Below, one piece after another: positions 1-11,911 of a stretch of DNA of 64,000 nt (the first letter of the stretch is position 1; every line of letters starts with the position of its first letter). Made by a program: the position numbers and the translations under genes. The notes under the pieces are model-generated. The model was not told the DNA's origin. It worked only from the letters and a program-made list of their open reading frames with translations, and searched no databases. The stretch is from Lumbricus rubellus (taxonomy: Eukaryota; Annelida; Clitellata; Crassiclitellata; Lumbricidae), in the NCBI GenBank assembly GCA_945859605.1, contig OX243814.1, positions 20,994,035 through 21,058,034 on the forward strand. The letters are read 5' to 3'.

Positions 1-323
1 TCTTCCTTTTCCCACCTTATAACAGTGTTGTTACCATGTGTTCTGCTCTTGTCATTTCCTCGCGAAGGACATTTTCCATCTATCTTCTCATCGTCACTCG
101 GAAGTGCGTCACTTCTTACGTCAACGGCGCTGACGGTGACGTCATTGGTGACGGTGACGTCATTAGTGACCTCTGTAACGACGTCACGGCTATCGTCGTT
201 TGGCGAATGGTTCGCGTTTGAATGTTTTTCGAAAGAGGAATCAGGTTTGTTGTTCGTCATCGTGTCATCATCATTCGATGCGTCGCTTATAACAGACGTT
301 GTTTCCAGAAGATTCACCTGCAT
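1..323 (-). CDS. Partial coding exon of an unrecognised protein, cut by the left window edge
   Basis: On the minus strand an open frame begins with ATG at 323-321 (MQVNLLETTSV...) and stays open to base 1, giving about 107 residues with no stop. The product is hydrophilic, rich in Asp, Asn, Ser and Thr, with a short internal repeat (TNDVTV twice), and looks disordered. An alternative reading is an internal exon: an acceptor-like CTGCATGCAG precedes GTGAATCTT, so the exon could start at 317. That phase would fit the possible donor at 5135 in the minus-strand exon candidate at 5135-5436. I recognise no family. The composition looks more like a coding exon of a regulatory protein than intergenic DNA, but this rests only on the open frame and the residue mix. 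Confidence 0.4.
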   Translation of the reverse strand, partial: MQVNLLETTSVISDASNDDDTMTNNKPDSSFEKHSNANHSPNDDSRDVVTEVTNDVTVTNDVTVSAVDVRSDALPSDDEKIDGKCPSRGNDKSRTHGNNTVIRWEKE

Positions 324-2910
324 GCAGTCGAGATCAGAATAATGTGGTCATCTTCTTTCTATCGGTCGTTGTATTCAGCTAGCGTCTGAATCGCGCTCCA
401 ACTTCAGAATTTACTCGATAACATGTGCTGTTTCCAAAAGACAACCACATCTTTGTATAAACTCATGGACCTACATTAGCTACGGTAGCTAATGATTACT
501 CCATGTAGTCGGCCTATGTTAGGCCTATATATTAGAAATAGACATATTCTTACGCTGAGGTCTACGCTTTCAAGTAATATAAACTAGACCGATGTAAGCA
601 GACAATTAAATTAATTAGGCCTAGGCCTATAGGCTAATAGATCTACTCAGCGTCAGACTAATCACGGAGTAAGCTTATATGCTTATGTGTAAGCTTACAT
701 TTATATGGATGTTGTTGTATAGCCTATGTCTTTTTAGGTAGCCTATAGAGCTTCAGGTTACGAAGATAACTTCATTTGATGCATCATTAATTCATTATGC
801 TTACAAGTTGTTTAGCAATGCTAGGCCTAATTTGCCTGCCACGGATAAAAGACAATAATCGAGGAATGTTGATGCGGAGACGAGATCCTTAAGGAAAGAA
901 GACTAGGTCTACAGTTATAGGACCTAAACGTCACGTGATAATCACAGATCTAAATATCTAAAACCTGATTTCTGGCAACACGGAATAGGTTTACACCGAA
1001 GTGTAAAGAGAAGCGATCTCAGGATGTTAATTGGACAACTGTGGAACGCATAACACATGAGCAGAAACTATGATGACTCTGACCATGATGAACATTCCAT
1101 CAATGTAAGAATCATCTAGGTCTATGTCTACTGTTCAAAGTGTTCATGAATGAATTCAAATGGAAATCGATCGACGTCGATTGATTTATTGTGTGAATGC
1201 GCTATAGAAATTGAAATTAGAAATGCATGTAGAGACTCTAATAATTATTATTATTGTCATTATGGAGACAGAAGTATACATTGTCTTTCAACTGAATTAA
1301 CCACGTACCAACCTTTGATGATGGGGCAGATCTAGCAGAGTAGCGAAGGGTGGGTGCAAAAGACAGTCTGATTATACACGCTGTCTTTCGGAAACTATTC
1401 GCTCGAGGATCCGCTATGCATACTGCATAGGCCTACAATACATGCATGCTCCTTTTCGTTGCTCATAACATTATACTTTGACGCTTTAGCTGCGAGCGTG
1501 TCCTGCCAATGACTATATATCTATAGGAAGCCAATGCAGCTTGCCGTTAAAGTGTTAAACTGGTGGTGCGAGCGTGCATGCGTGCGTCTGATAGATTTAC
1601 TGCCACACCACCGAGAGATGCGTGTTTCGTTTTGTTGACTGCGTCGTCTGCTGCGTAACCATGGCGCTACTTCCGGTTACGTCCTTCAGTCATTCGTTCG
1701 TCTCTTCTGGACGTTGCACATGCGCATACATTTGCATACACATGTACAGAGATGCGGTCGATATAATATAATCATCGCATGACTGCTCAACACCGTTGCC
1801 AACTGATTCTTTCGTGCAGAGACTGCGGTCTGGCCTGCACGGTGACGGCAGGGTGGGTGGGTGGGAGAGGTGGATGCCGATATAATTCATTAGTTGTAGA
1901 CACGGTCTGATACACTTCAGTGGTGGCAATTTCTACGATCGGCAGTTTGCCGTAAATTGTTTAGGCCTAGGCTACTGTCTTTTAAATCATAGATCAAGAA
2001 TTGCGCAATCACATCCAGGGAATAGCGGGAATAAGCAGGCGACCATTTTATAAGCGTAACTGTGCGTAGTATAATTATTGTGTACGGATATTTTCGCCTC
2101 TGACTTGTCATGCAGACCAGACACTAATCACACGAGCAATCATTCTATAGATCTACATGTATAGGCCACAGTTGAATGATGCTGCAGGCAGACACATCTG
2201 CTTTTTTGTTATTGTCTATAGTAGGAGTAAAGTTACCAATTGAGGGGCGGGGTGGAATGTCACAAAGTCTGCAAAGAATTATTTGTGCAACACTAAAAAG
2301 TCTGCAGTTCTGCATGGAAACAATTTAGATATTGCTACTGAGGTCTAGGTCTATAATTATAGTCTACGCAGATAGTTGCAAATAAAAGTAAGAACGGATA
2401 AGACACAAGCGGATTAATCTGTAGTTCTACTACAAAACGGACATCTATAGTCCTACTCGAGTAAAATAGAAGTAAATGTCACGGGTCTAATAGAATAACC
2501 TACTCCACCAGCTGATGCATAAACCAATAACCTCATGAAATAAAGCAATAGACTAAGCAACTAAGCGACAGCATGCGTCATCTTAACATGAAATTGCATG
2601 TGATTACAATAATTATTGTGATTTATGTTTGTTTTGGTGGCCTTGACGACATGAATTATTATTGTGCTGATTTGAAGCGGACACAAAACAAAACATTGCG
2701 AGTCAGACGAACGCAATAAATTATCCACAATGTTGTGCTACGTTGCCATGCAGAGCAGCAGCATGCAGAGTTGCAGACGTTATAATAGTTTCATAGATAT
2801 ATCGACCTGCTGCTGCTACTGCTGCTGCTGCTGCTGCTTGCTGGAACGACGAGGATGCTTTGCATTTTTAATCGGCCGTGAATTATTTGATTGCCAGTCA
2901 TGTTCACTTG
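324..2910. other. Non-coding stretch, no gene seen
   Basis: AT-rich sequence with many scattered TAGGCCTA palindromes and related half-sites. The short open frames here have no homology I recognise and no credible splice context. If the exon at 1-323 is a first exon, its promoter would lie here, but I see no convincing core promoter. Confidence 0.5.
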
Positions 2911-3729
2911 TGCAATAAGGCATGTGCAATAATTGTGCAATAATAATTGTGCAAAAAATAATTGTGCAAAAAATAATTGTGCAATAATTGTTGTGCAATA
3001 ATTGTGCAAAATAATTGTGCAATAATTGTGCAATAATTGTGCAATAATTGTGTAATAATTGTGCAATAATTGTGCAATAATAATTGTGCAATAATTGTGC
3101 AATAATTGTGCAATAATAATTGTGCAATAATTGTGCAATAATTGTGCAATAATAATTGTGCAATAATTGTGCAATAATTGTGCAATAATAATTGTGCAAT
3201 AATTGTGCAATAATTGTGCAATAATAATTGTGCAATAATTGTGCAATAATTGTGCAATAATTGTGCAATAATAATTGTGCAATAATTGTGCAATAATAAT
3301 TGTGCAATAATTGTGCAATAATAATTGTGCAATAATTGTGCAATAATAATTGTGCAATAATTGTGCAATAATAATTGTGCAATAATTGTGCAATAATAAT
3401 TGTGCAATAATTGTGCAATAATAATTGTGCAATAATTGTGCAATAATAATTGTGCAATAATTGTGCAATAATAATTGTGCAATAATTGTGCAATAATAAT
3501 TGTGCAATAATTGTGCAATAATAATTGTGCAATAATTGTGCAATAATAATTGTGCAATAATTGTGCAATAATAATTGTGCAATAATTGTGCAATAATAAT
3601 TGTGCAATAATTGTGCAATAATAATTGTGCAATAATTGTGCAATAATAATTGTGCAATAATAATTGTGCAATAATAATTGTGCAATAATAATTGTGCAAT
3701 AATTGTGCAATAATTGTGCAATAATTGTG
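2911..3729. repeat. 11/14-bp tandem array (ATAATTGTGCA)
   Basis: About 0.8 kb of tandem ATAATTGTGCA (11 bp), alternating through much of its length with ATAATAATTGTGCA (14 bp), so the main composite period is 25 bp. Homogeneous copies fill about 3240-3660, and the left end is degenerate (extra A residues). Because 25 is not a multiple of 3 and the unit has no TAA, TAG or TGA on the minus strand, all three minus frames stay open for up to 325 codons. These are not genes. Confidence 0.95.
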
Positions 3730-3734
3730 AATCG

Positions 3735-4930
3735 ATCGTTGGTTGAGATCAGTTGAAGATGAATTCAATTGAGTTTAATCGATGGTCTGTGTTAGAGGAA
3801 AATTTGCATATAGACCTATGTGTGTGTGTGTGCGCTCGCGCGCGTGTGTGTGTGTGTGTGCGCGCGCTTAAAGTTTGGACTTAGGTTTATATAATGCCTA
3901 TAATGTATTATATATAGCCTATAGCCTAATTTGCCTAAATATATAAGTAACAGTAAGTAGTTCCCAGACCAACTTGAGTTTTTAATTGTGGTCTTGAAAA
4001 TCGGTGCATTAATGCTGCCAAACGTTTATCACAAATAAACATAGCTCGAGCAGCTACATGTATTATGGTTCAAAATCATAAATGCACGCCTGCTTTAGAG
4101 AAGGTGCTGAGAAATGCAGAACTTGTCAGACTCATTTGCGTCTGAATAACCTGACACTAGTACACTAGTAACACTACTGCGCACAAAATATTCAGATAAT
4201 AATTGATTTAATCATTTCCGACGTTTTATAGCCAACTAACCATTTTGTGGACGTTTCCGTGTATAAGCTTACGTTTCGACATGTTTTGTTTAGCATTTTC
4301 AGGTAGCCTACTGCAATGCATACGCATGACTGTCACCTTCTCATTAGCACAAATAAAAAGTATATAAAGATTAAAGCATAACTAATATGCAAATGAATGT
4401 TCATTGGATGACGTCAGCAGTAGACCTGTTATAGGCCTAGCCTAATTATAGCATCTGCACGATCAGCATAGCATGGCAGACAACAACGATGCCAGAATTC
4501 CGATCAAAGAATTCTAAAACAAAATAAAAGAACAATTTAAAAGAGCGATGTCTCAAGTCACATCTACTAAAAAAATGTACAAAATATCGTTTCAAACGTA
4601 GGCACATATACTGAGAGAAGTTGTTTGTTTAGTTGCAATGTTACTATAAAATGTAGACTCCTATAGAAGCCTCACACTCGATAGAAATACTACAATGGCC
4701 AACACTGCTGCTGCTGCTGCTTTCATTAGTATCCGCGCCGATATTTGTCTATTTGGAGATCATCCTATCCGTGGGATGTCTCGACTTAATTAGAACCCAA
4801 CCAGACCACTCCAACCTCATCAACTGCTTCCGCTTAGGCCTATATCCCCTCCAGTGAATAATCACCATCTATCAACTGCTATTACCGCCACAGCACTACT
4901 ACTACTACTTTTATATTAATAATGATGGTA
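3735..4930. other. Non-coding stretch with a GT/GC-rich tract, no gene seen
   Basis: Contains an alternating purine-pyrimidine tract (TG and CG dinucleotides) at about 3819-3868 and otherwise AT-rich unique sequence. No coding signal found. Confidence 0.5.
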
Positions 4931-4938
4931 ATTATTAT

Positions 4939-4940
4939 TG

Positions 4941-5022
<82 letters not shown>

Positions 5023-5023
5023 T
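4939..5023. repeat. (ATC)n microsatellite
   Basis: Uninterrupted CAT/ATC trinucleotide run of about 80 bp. Confidence 0.95.
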
Positions 5024-5134
5024 AAATATTGTTATAGCAGCAGTAACTATAACAGTTGCAGTTGTTTTAAGTAGTGTAGAGAGCAGTAGTAGGCTAGTAG
5101 TAGTAGGCTAGAAGTGTTTTGTAGTCCTTCTGAC

Positions 5135-5436
5135 CATTAAGCGTGGTCCTGCTGTTGAACGAGGAGGTCCATTGCCTGCAGCTGTAGCAGGCAACATGGA
5201 AGAAGCAGAGGTGACGACGACGAAACTGTCGCTTCCTCCAGATGATGATGAAGAATTATTATTCTTGGCATCACGTGTCACCAACGACAACGACGTCTGA
5301 TTAGTCTCTGAATGAGTGACAACGACGATGTTTGGTCCGGTTGATACGACGATGTTTCCAGAGATTCCAGACAATGAAGTCAATGCAGCAAGGTTCGTTG
5401 GTCCAGCTGCAGAGGTCGAAGTGGCAAAGGTCACGT
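5135..5436 (-). CDS. Possible internal exon of an unrecognised Ser/Thr/Val-rich protein
   Basis: The minus strand has a pyrimidine-rich acceptor (CCATCGCTCCGCTTCAG) ending at 5437, followed by about 100 open codons (VTFATSTSAAG...IVVVTHSETNQTSLSLV...NNNSSSSSGGSDSFVVV...). A weak donor (ATG|GTCAGA) is at 5134/5135. The frame could instead run on to a TAG at 5108, which would make this a terminal exon. If the donor is real, the exon ends in phase 0 and would join cleanly to GTGAATCTT at 317, making a two-exon piece of one minus-strand gene leaving the window on the left. The N/S-rich, V-rich composition resembles activation or disordered regions of transcription regulators, but I cannot name a family. 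Confidence 0.33.
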
Positions 5437-5780
5437 CTGAAGCGGAGCGATGGGAAAGTTTAGTCCACAAAATACATAGTAATTATTATAGACCCATTTA
5501 TTTGACTTACTGTCTTATGGCCTTGGCGATGCTTTCCCCGCACGCAGAAGCCGCTCATCTATGGAAGTCCTCCATCTCCTTCTGTTCTCCGCCTTATGCA
5601 CAGCCTCCTGCATCGACAGTCCCATCTTCTGGCCGTCCAAACCATTTATATAATTATTTGTTTGTTTATTACGTATACTCTGGTTTGCACACGCTTGATA
5701 AATAGGTTTTGGAATGCCGCCGGTTTCCAGGTTGACTTTATCGATTGGCGCTATATGAGCACATGGAATCAACGACCTCA

Positions 5781-5782
<2 letters not shown>

Positions 5783-5829
<47 letters not shown>
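5783..5829. repeat. (TA)n microsatellite
   Basis: About 45 bp of perfect TA dinucleotide repeat. Confidence 0.95.
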
Positions 5830-5832
<3 letters not shown>

Positions 5833-5992
5833 CACATGGAATGGCCTTCCTATTCCTTTACTGGGTTAACTCATGTCTGGGCTCTTCTCGCATCCTCTCG
5901 CTCTCTCAAATTAAACGCTTCTTTCCCCCCGCTGGCTTCTGAACGGTAAGCGCCTCTGAATAGTCGCTATATAACTTTTTAAATACGATACG
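5830..5992 (+). mobile_element. Degenerate 3' end of a non-LTR retrotransposon
   Basis: The plus strand reads like the last residues of a LINE reverse-transcriptase ORF with stops and frame shifts (WNGLP-type motif, then FPPLASER in another frame). It is followed by GCGCCTCTGAATAG and CGCTATATAA, the same tail seen at the ends of the SINEs in this window. The LINE superfamily is not determinable by eye. Confidence 0.4.
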
Positions 5993-7890
5993 ATAACAAC
6001 AGTAGTCTACATTGTATAAAAAAGTAATTCAGCAAAAGTACTTTTTATTATTATTATTAATAAAGTGATCATACGATAGAATATGATTTGATTAAACTCA
6101 CTTTGTGCGTGCACAGCATCAACGGAAAGTATGACAACAACAATTATTATCTGTAATGTCTCCATCTGAGAGTGCGATCGATTTCTTCGCTATGATTATT
6201 AAAGTCCTGCAATCACAAACATTTCGACTGTTACACTTGCACGAAATTGGAGTGTTCCATCTTTTAAATAGAACCAATTGATTTAGGCCCCTATGTGTGA
6301 ATTAAATGACGGAAATTGTTTTGATTCCAAAAAACTACTAAAGTAGGCTACTAAGACTAATTGTCATATTGGAAAAAGAGAGTTGTGAATTCATCGTAAA
6401 GTAACAAGTCTTTACTGCAGTTAGCCTACACTTAACAAATTCTAAACTCATAGACCTATCTGCACTTATTTCATAATGGCACAATTTTCATCAAAATATC
6501 AGAGGTCCAACTCCGCAAGACTCGACTAAAATGCAATGAAATTATGAAGAATGTTTTTTTATGAGACAGCACTTTGTTGACTATTTCTTCTATTCCGTTG
6601 CAAACCTCTTTGATTAGTCGCTTCCTTTCATCATTAAAATTTCAAGCCCGTGTGCTTTCGATTGTTCTTCGCCTTTATTAACACGTTCTTTATATAATTA
6701 TTTATTTAGATTTTAGACTACCTTTTCTGTTTTCGTCTGTTAAAACTTGCGCCATTTGACTTATCGACCTGTCAAAATCGCCCTTCAATGAACGTTCGTT
6801 CTATTCGTTTTCGCCCCTTTGATTGCGCCCTTTTGATTTCTCTTATGCTATTTGTCTTTTACTATGCACTCTATTGATTTTCGCCCTTTCGATCATGCGC
6901 TCTGTTGATTTTCGCCCTATATTGATTGCGCCCTTTTGATTGCGCCCTTATGATTTGCGCCCTGTTGATAGGGAACCATGTCACTTAACTATAATTAGAA
7001 TGCTAACCTTTGACAGAAGAGAGTCCAGTAGGGAAACGCAGAGTCGTCTTCACCACACAACAGCTGCAGCTGTAATTAGCATCTATGTCTTAAAACTGAC
7101 CGAGAGTAGGTTATCCTAAACAAAACAGTGACGCAGAACGATTTGATACAAATCTCTTCGCAATAAAGTCTACGGCTGATATTTATATATAGCCAGACCC
7201 GTATGAAGGCGGATGCTAACGAGGGGAGGGTGCTGCAGCACACAAGGCCCACAGCTACTTGCGAGGAGGGACCCACAGTTAGAAATACCTGCATGGTGGA
7301 CCGGCAGGTAGTCAGAAGATTGGCTTTTGAGGGTTATTGCAGAACATGTACCGCACTAGTCTAAATTCGGTCCTGGATGTATGTAGGCCTATTATAGCTG
7401 CGGTTAATTAAAGTAGGCGTTCTGACTTAAACGTAGAACAGTCACATCTCCATATTAGGCCTATGCAATTATATGCACACGAGAAATGCGCCTGCATGGT
7501 CTATATCAATGTAAATAACATCTCACTTATTTTTTCAATCGGTGACCAATGAACCATGACGGCAGGTAGCAACTTTTGTCCGCACGTGAATTATACGGTT
7601 GGATGCTAATTAGATCACGGCCGGGGACTATAACCTCGGCTATAACCAATTTTAGGAAACTTTTAGAATTATCATAAATCCAGCATTGATGACGTTCACG
7701 AGCCGTTGTACGGACCTAAACATGAAAAGCACAGTACCGTGGTCATGTTCCTACGTGTCTAATAACTCATTCGGATAAATCATTGGACTGTTGATAACTT
7801 CCTTGGCCTTGTAACAGGATGTTGCATCGTCAGACCTGCTAATTTAAAGCATAGACCTCACTCTGTTGTCAATCAATGTATGTATGTGCA
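5993..7890. other. Non-coding stretch with a degenerate short-period repeat
   Basis: No gene recognised. About 6730-6975 holds a decayed series of GATT...CGCCCTTT words recurring every 15-35 bases (GATTGCGCCCTTTTGATT and variants). The rest is unique AT-rich sequence. Confidence 0.5.
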
Positions 7891-7892
7891 CT

Positions 7893-8104
7893 TGTTATAG
7901 CGCCACTTCAAGCTCTCTCTACTCAGAGGCGCTCGCGAATGCAGAGCGAACACTGCATCGGAGTTTCACGCTGAAGCGCTGAGCAATAATTATGTGAGTG
8001 AAGGACTTGCCCAAGGTCCGTATACTCGGCGAGGTGGATTCGAACCTCGAACCTGAATTCCAGCTCCAAGGCAACGACGCCATCATTACACCACCGCGCC
8101 CCAC
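7893..8104 (-). mobile_element. tRNA-derived SINE, reverse orientation
   Basis: On the minus strand the element starts GGGCGCGGTGG and has an A-box-like region near its start and a clear B box (GGTTCGAATCC). It continues through CTTGGGCAAG to a 3' end with GCGCCTCTGAGTAG and GGCGCTATAACA. Related copies lie at 29048-29195 and 36995-37197. Confidence 0.8.
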
Positions 8105-8213
8105 AAATGCTGTCACACAAGCTCTCATCTTACTGAAAACCTTACACGGTACAAAAAATTTATGAGAAAACCGCGGTATACTCAATCAGCGCGCCTGTAA
8201 TTATCTATAGAGA

Positions 8214-8331
8214 CAAGGCCGTAGCCAGGAGGGTGTTTTTCCAGACTTCGAGCAAGTCTACAAGCAGCCAAATCAACTGACTATTGGGGGAAGGGGTTCA
8301 AGGACCCAAACCACTCTTAGCTACGGCCTTG
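8214..8331. mobile_element. 118-bp hAT-like MITE
   Basis: Terminal inverted repeats CAAGGCCGTAGC...GCTACGGCCTTG, flanked on both sides by the 8-bp direct repeat TATAGAGA (8206-8213 and 8332-8339). An 8-bp target duplication with a CA..TG terminus is typical of the hAT superfamily. No coding capacity. Confidence 0.85.
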
Positions 8332-9058
8332 TATAGAGAGTAGCTGATGCTTTTCGGAAACAGAAACAAATCAGATTTTGTTGTCCAGAGGGAAATAATA
8401 TTTATAAATTGAGCTTGGTAAGTTTATGGTTTAATTGTTACCCATCATGTGTTCCGGTTGCTGTGAGGCTTTTCTTATCACTGGTGCTCAACTACGCTGA
8501 TAATAATATGAGACATGTCAGGAAAATAGTTAATTGCCTTGGCGATGTGAGATTCGGTATCTGACTGATAAATGACACGATTGACTCACTTAACTGTCAC
8601 CTTATACGACTTGACAACTGCTGCATGTTTGCAGATGTAGGCGCATTCTATCATAGCTGTAGGGCCTACCTCTGTACCTCTCAACGCCAGCTTATTACTC
8701 CCAAACCTTAGGATAACTATAAAATCTACACATCGATCAAACTGCACAATGAATGCAATTAAGACAATCAGAAAGATTATTACTAAGGCTATCGAAGGGT
8801 TTTCATCAGGGTTGGCTTCTTATAGGAGACTCAATCCACAGTAAAAGACGTTGAGAAACTTGAGTTGCATTCATGTTGCATTCGTCTTAATATTGGTTGA
8901 AGATTTAGCTGATAAAATATGGGTTGACAACAGCCGATATTTTGTAGCAGATTTCAAGGTGTTATTTTGCCAGAAAATTCTGTTAATTATCAATCGGTCT
9001 ATCTAAGATTGTCGGAGGCATCTGTCTGGACGAAACATTTTCTCAGCTGGACGAACCC

Positions 9059-9066
9059 TATAAATA
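9059..9066 (+). promoter_or_regulatory. TATA box of the peptidoglycan recognition protein gene
   Basis: TATAAATA lies 57 bp upstream of the ATG at 9123, a spacing that would put transcription start around 9090 and leave a very short 5' leader. The placement relative to a strong signal-peptide start supports it. Confidence 0.6.
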
Positions 9067-9122
9067 CGACCAACTGATTGGAGGTCTGCCAATAATTGTG
9101 TTGCACTATAATTGACGACGAA

Positions 9123-9892
9123 ATGTTTCTACGACTGTTGCTGTTCGGTTGTCTCGTTGCTGCGGTTGTTGGTGACATAACCGGAACAAATCCTGCTGCA
9201 GGATCCTGCATCTGCCTCGATGGAACGGGAGTCAATGTCAGGGCAACAGGTCAGCCACACACGCACACACACACAGATCCATCCATCCATACTCACACAC
9301 ATCAAGGGCGGATACAGAAATTTTGGACGGGGGGGGGGCCAAAAAATTCTTGACACCTTGGGTCTGGGGCAAAAAATTCGCATCCGCCAAAAAACTTGAT
9401 GACCTTTTTTTTTTTTTTAGTCATCCGGCTAAATTTTTGGGAGAAACATACCATTTCATCCGCCAAAAAGTTGATGACCTTTTTTTTTTTAGTCATCCGG
9501 CCAAATTTTTGGGAAAAACATACCATTTCATCCGTCAAAAAAGTTGATGACCTTTTTTTTTAGTCATCCGGCCAAATTTTCGGGAAAAACATACCATTTC
9601 ATCCGTCAAAAAGTTGATGACTTTTTTTTATTTTTTTAGTTATCCGGACAAATTTTCGGGAAAAACATACCATTTCAGCAGCCGCTGAAACCAAATGGGG
9701 GGGGGGCCACGATACATGGCATTTCTAAATGGGGGGGGCCATGGCCGGATTGGCCCCCCTCTGGATCCGCCCCTGACACACATCACCCAACCATTTGTCA
9801 CACGAAATTAAGGTTAGGATCAGTCCATATGCATCACTCGATGTGCTCAAATGTATCCATCACCCGTGATACTTACACGGCTCATCTCTGCT

Positions 9893-9983
<91 letters not shown>

Positions 9984-11879
9984 CCCATACCACCCACATC
10001 ACCGATACACACAATCTTCTTCCGTACTCATTCACAAAGATCACTCTATTCTTACATACGTCAGCCAACTGTTTGTAAATTGACAAACTGTGTCCTTTGC
10101 ATCAGATAGTTTCAAATATGTTTCCGATTGTTTGCGTATGGACAAATAAGAAGACTTTGGTGTCATCTGAACATTTATTTTTATAACCGTCGTCATCATA
10201 CATGTACAATTGTACATCTCATTCTCTTCTCCAAGCACTGTTTCTCTAACTGCCTGTCTCTATCTCTGTCTCTATCACTGCCTGCCTCTGTCTCTGTATC
10301 TTTGACTGCCTGCCTGCCCGGTCCGTCACCAGGTGCGACCTGGTGGCGGACCGGTAACGCGTCGGCTCACGGAGCGGCAGGTTGCGGGTTCGACTCCGGG
10401 TAACGACCTTGGGCAAGTTGTTCACGCACACCGTCACACGTGCCTCTGTCACCAAGCAGTATAATTTGGTACCGGTGTAAGCTGGGAAGTAGGCCTAAAC
10501 AGCAAGTCCTGCGATACACTGGCCCCGTGTTCAGGACCTTGGGATTCGTTCATTGCTGGCTCAGGGCCATGGAAAAGGAGATGAGCGTCTCCCTACATGT
10601 ATGTTCCTCATGGAACGGGATAGGACTTTACTTTGTTACTGCTCTGTCTTCGATTCAGTTTCTCTGTTTGGAAGTCTCTTTCTTAGTCCCCATGGCAGAC
10701 TCGTTGGTTAGCGAATAGCGATGTCTTGGTGTTTTTCCGCTGCAGCGTGTGGTACTGTGATCGGGTCTGCTGATGCTCCACAGTGCTACAAATCCATTGG
10801 TCAGAAGGTCGGCTGCGATCTCAGTGGCGTCTTCTACGAGTTCTTCGCCGTCGAGTACGGAGGCACGGTCAGTAGAAATAATGATGACGACGACGACGAC
10901 GACGACGACGACTCAGTTCCTCATCTATAAACACTCATCGTATATTATCATCGTATTCGTCGCATAATATAGGCTACTTAGCATTGTCTCAAGTGAAATC
11001 TTACACGTCATTCATCGTCGAGTTTAACACGTCATTCAATTGCATTTATGATATAGCCTATGTCATGCATCGCATACACTCCATACAGCCATACACGCAA
11101 AGAAACAAAGTTTCAAACTGTTTAAATGTAAAGCAGGCCATATGATACATTTTATTTACCTCATAAGTCATAAGTGTAAAAATGTTATGTAATGTAAATC
11201 TTCGAGAATTTATGAGAACCGTTTACATGAATATCTAAATGATCTTGATTGAGGTGCGTTTCAAGACAGATTTAAAATATGCTGAAGAAGAGTTTTTTAA
11301 AAAATCAGGAATAGAAAACTTATAATTATGCAACGGCAGACTTCTGAGAACGCACAGCAGATAGGCCTATCAATAATTATTCTCTTTCTTTCTTTCTCCT
11401 CCGTCAGGTATTCACCGACGATGAGGCTCTAACAAAACTTCTCAATTTCGGCCGGTCTCTTGCGAGTTCTATTGCCTTTCCCAGTTCCATTCCTCTGTCT
11501 TCTATGTCCTCCAGTACATTGTCTATCCATTTCTTCTTCGGTCGTCCTCTGCTCCTCGTTCCCTCCACTTCTCCGTGCAGCGCTTTTGCCGGCATTCTTC
11601 CGCTCTCCATCCTGATCACATGTCCATACCATGTTAGTCTTCTTTTCTTTATTCTTTCCACTACTGTTTCCTTCTGGTCTAGTTCTTCTCGTGTCACCCA
11701 ATTCCGTATCTTTTCTCTCCGTGATCTATTCAGTAGACCTCGTAGCCATCCCATCTCCTCCACCAGCAGTATCAATAATTATACATACAGATTAAATGTC
11801 GCCTTACACGCTGCATGCGCATTGCACTGTCATTACAATAACACGAGGAAATTAAAAGCACATAATATGTATGCTATAC

Positions 11880-11911
<32 letters not shown>

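Noticed and set aside
2791..3768. Minus-strand frames of up to 325 codons (HNYCTIIAQLL repeats)
   Set aside because: They are products of the 11/14-bp array, open in all three frames, with no domain or splice context.
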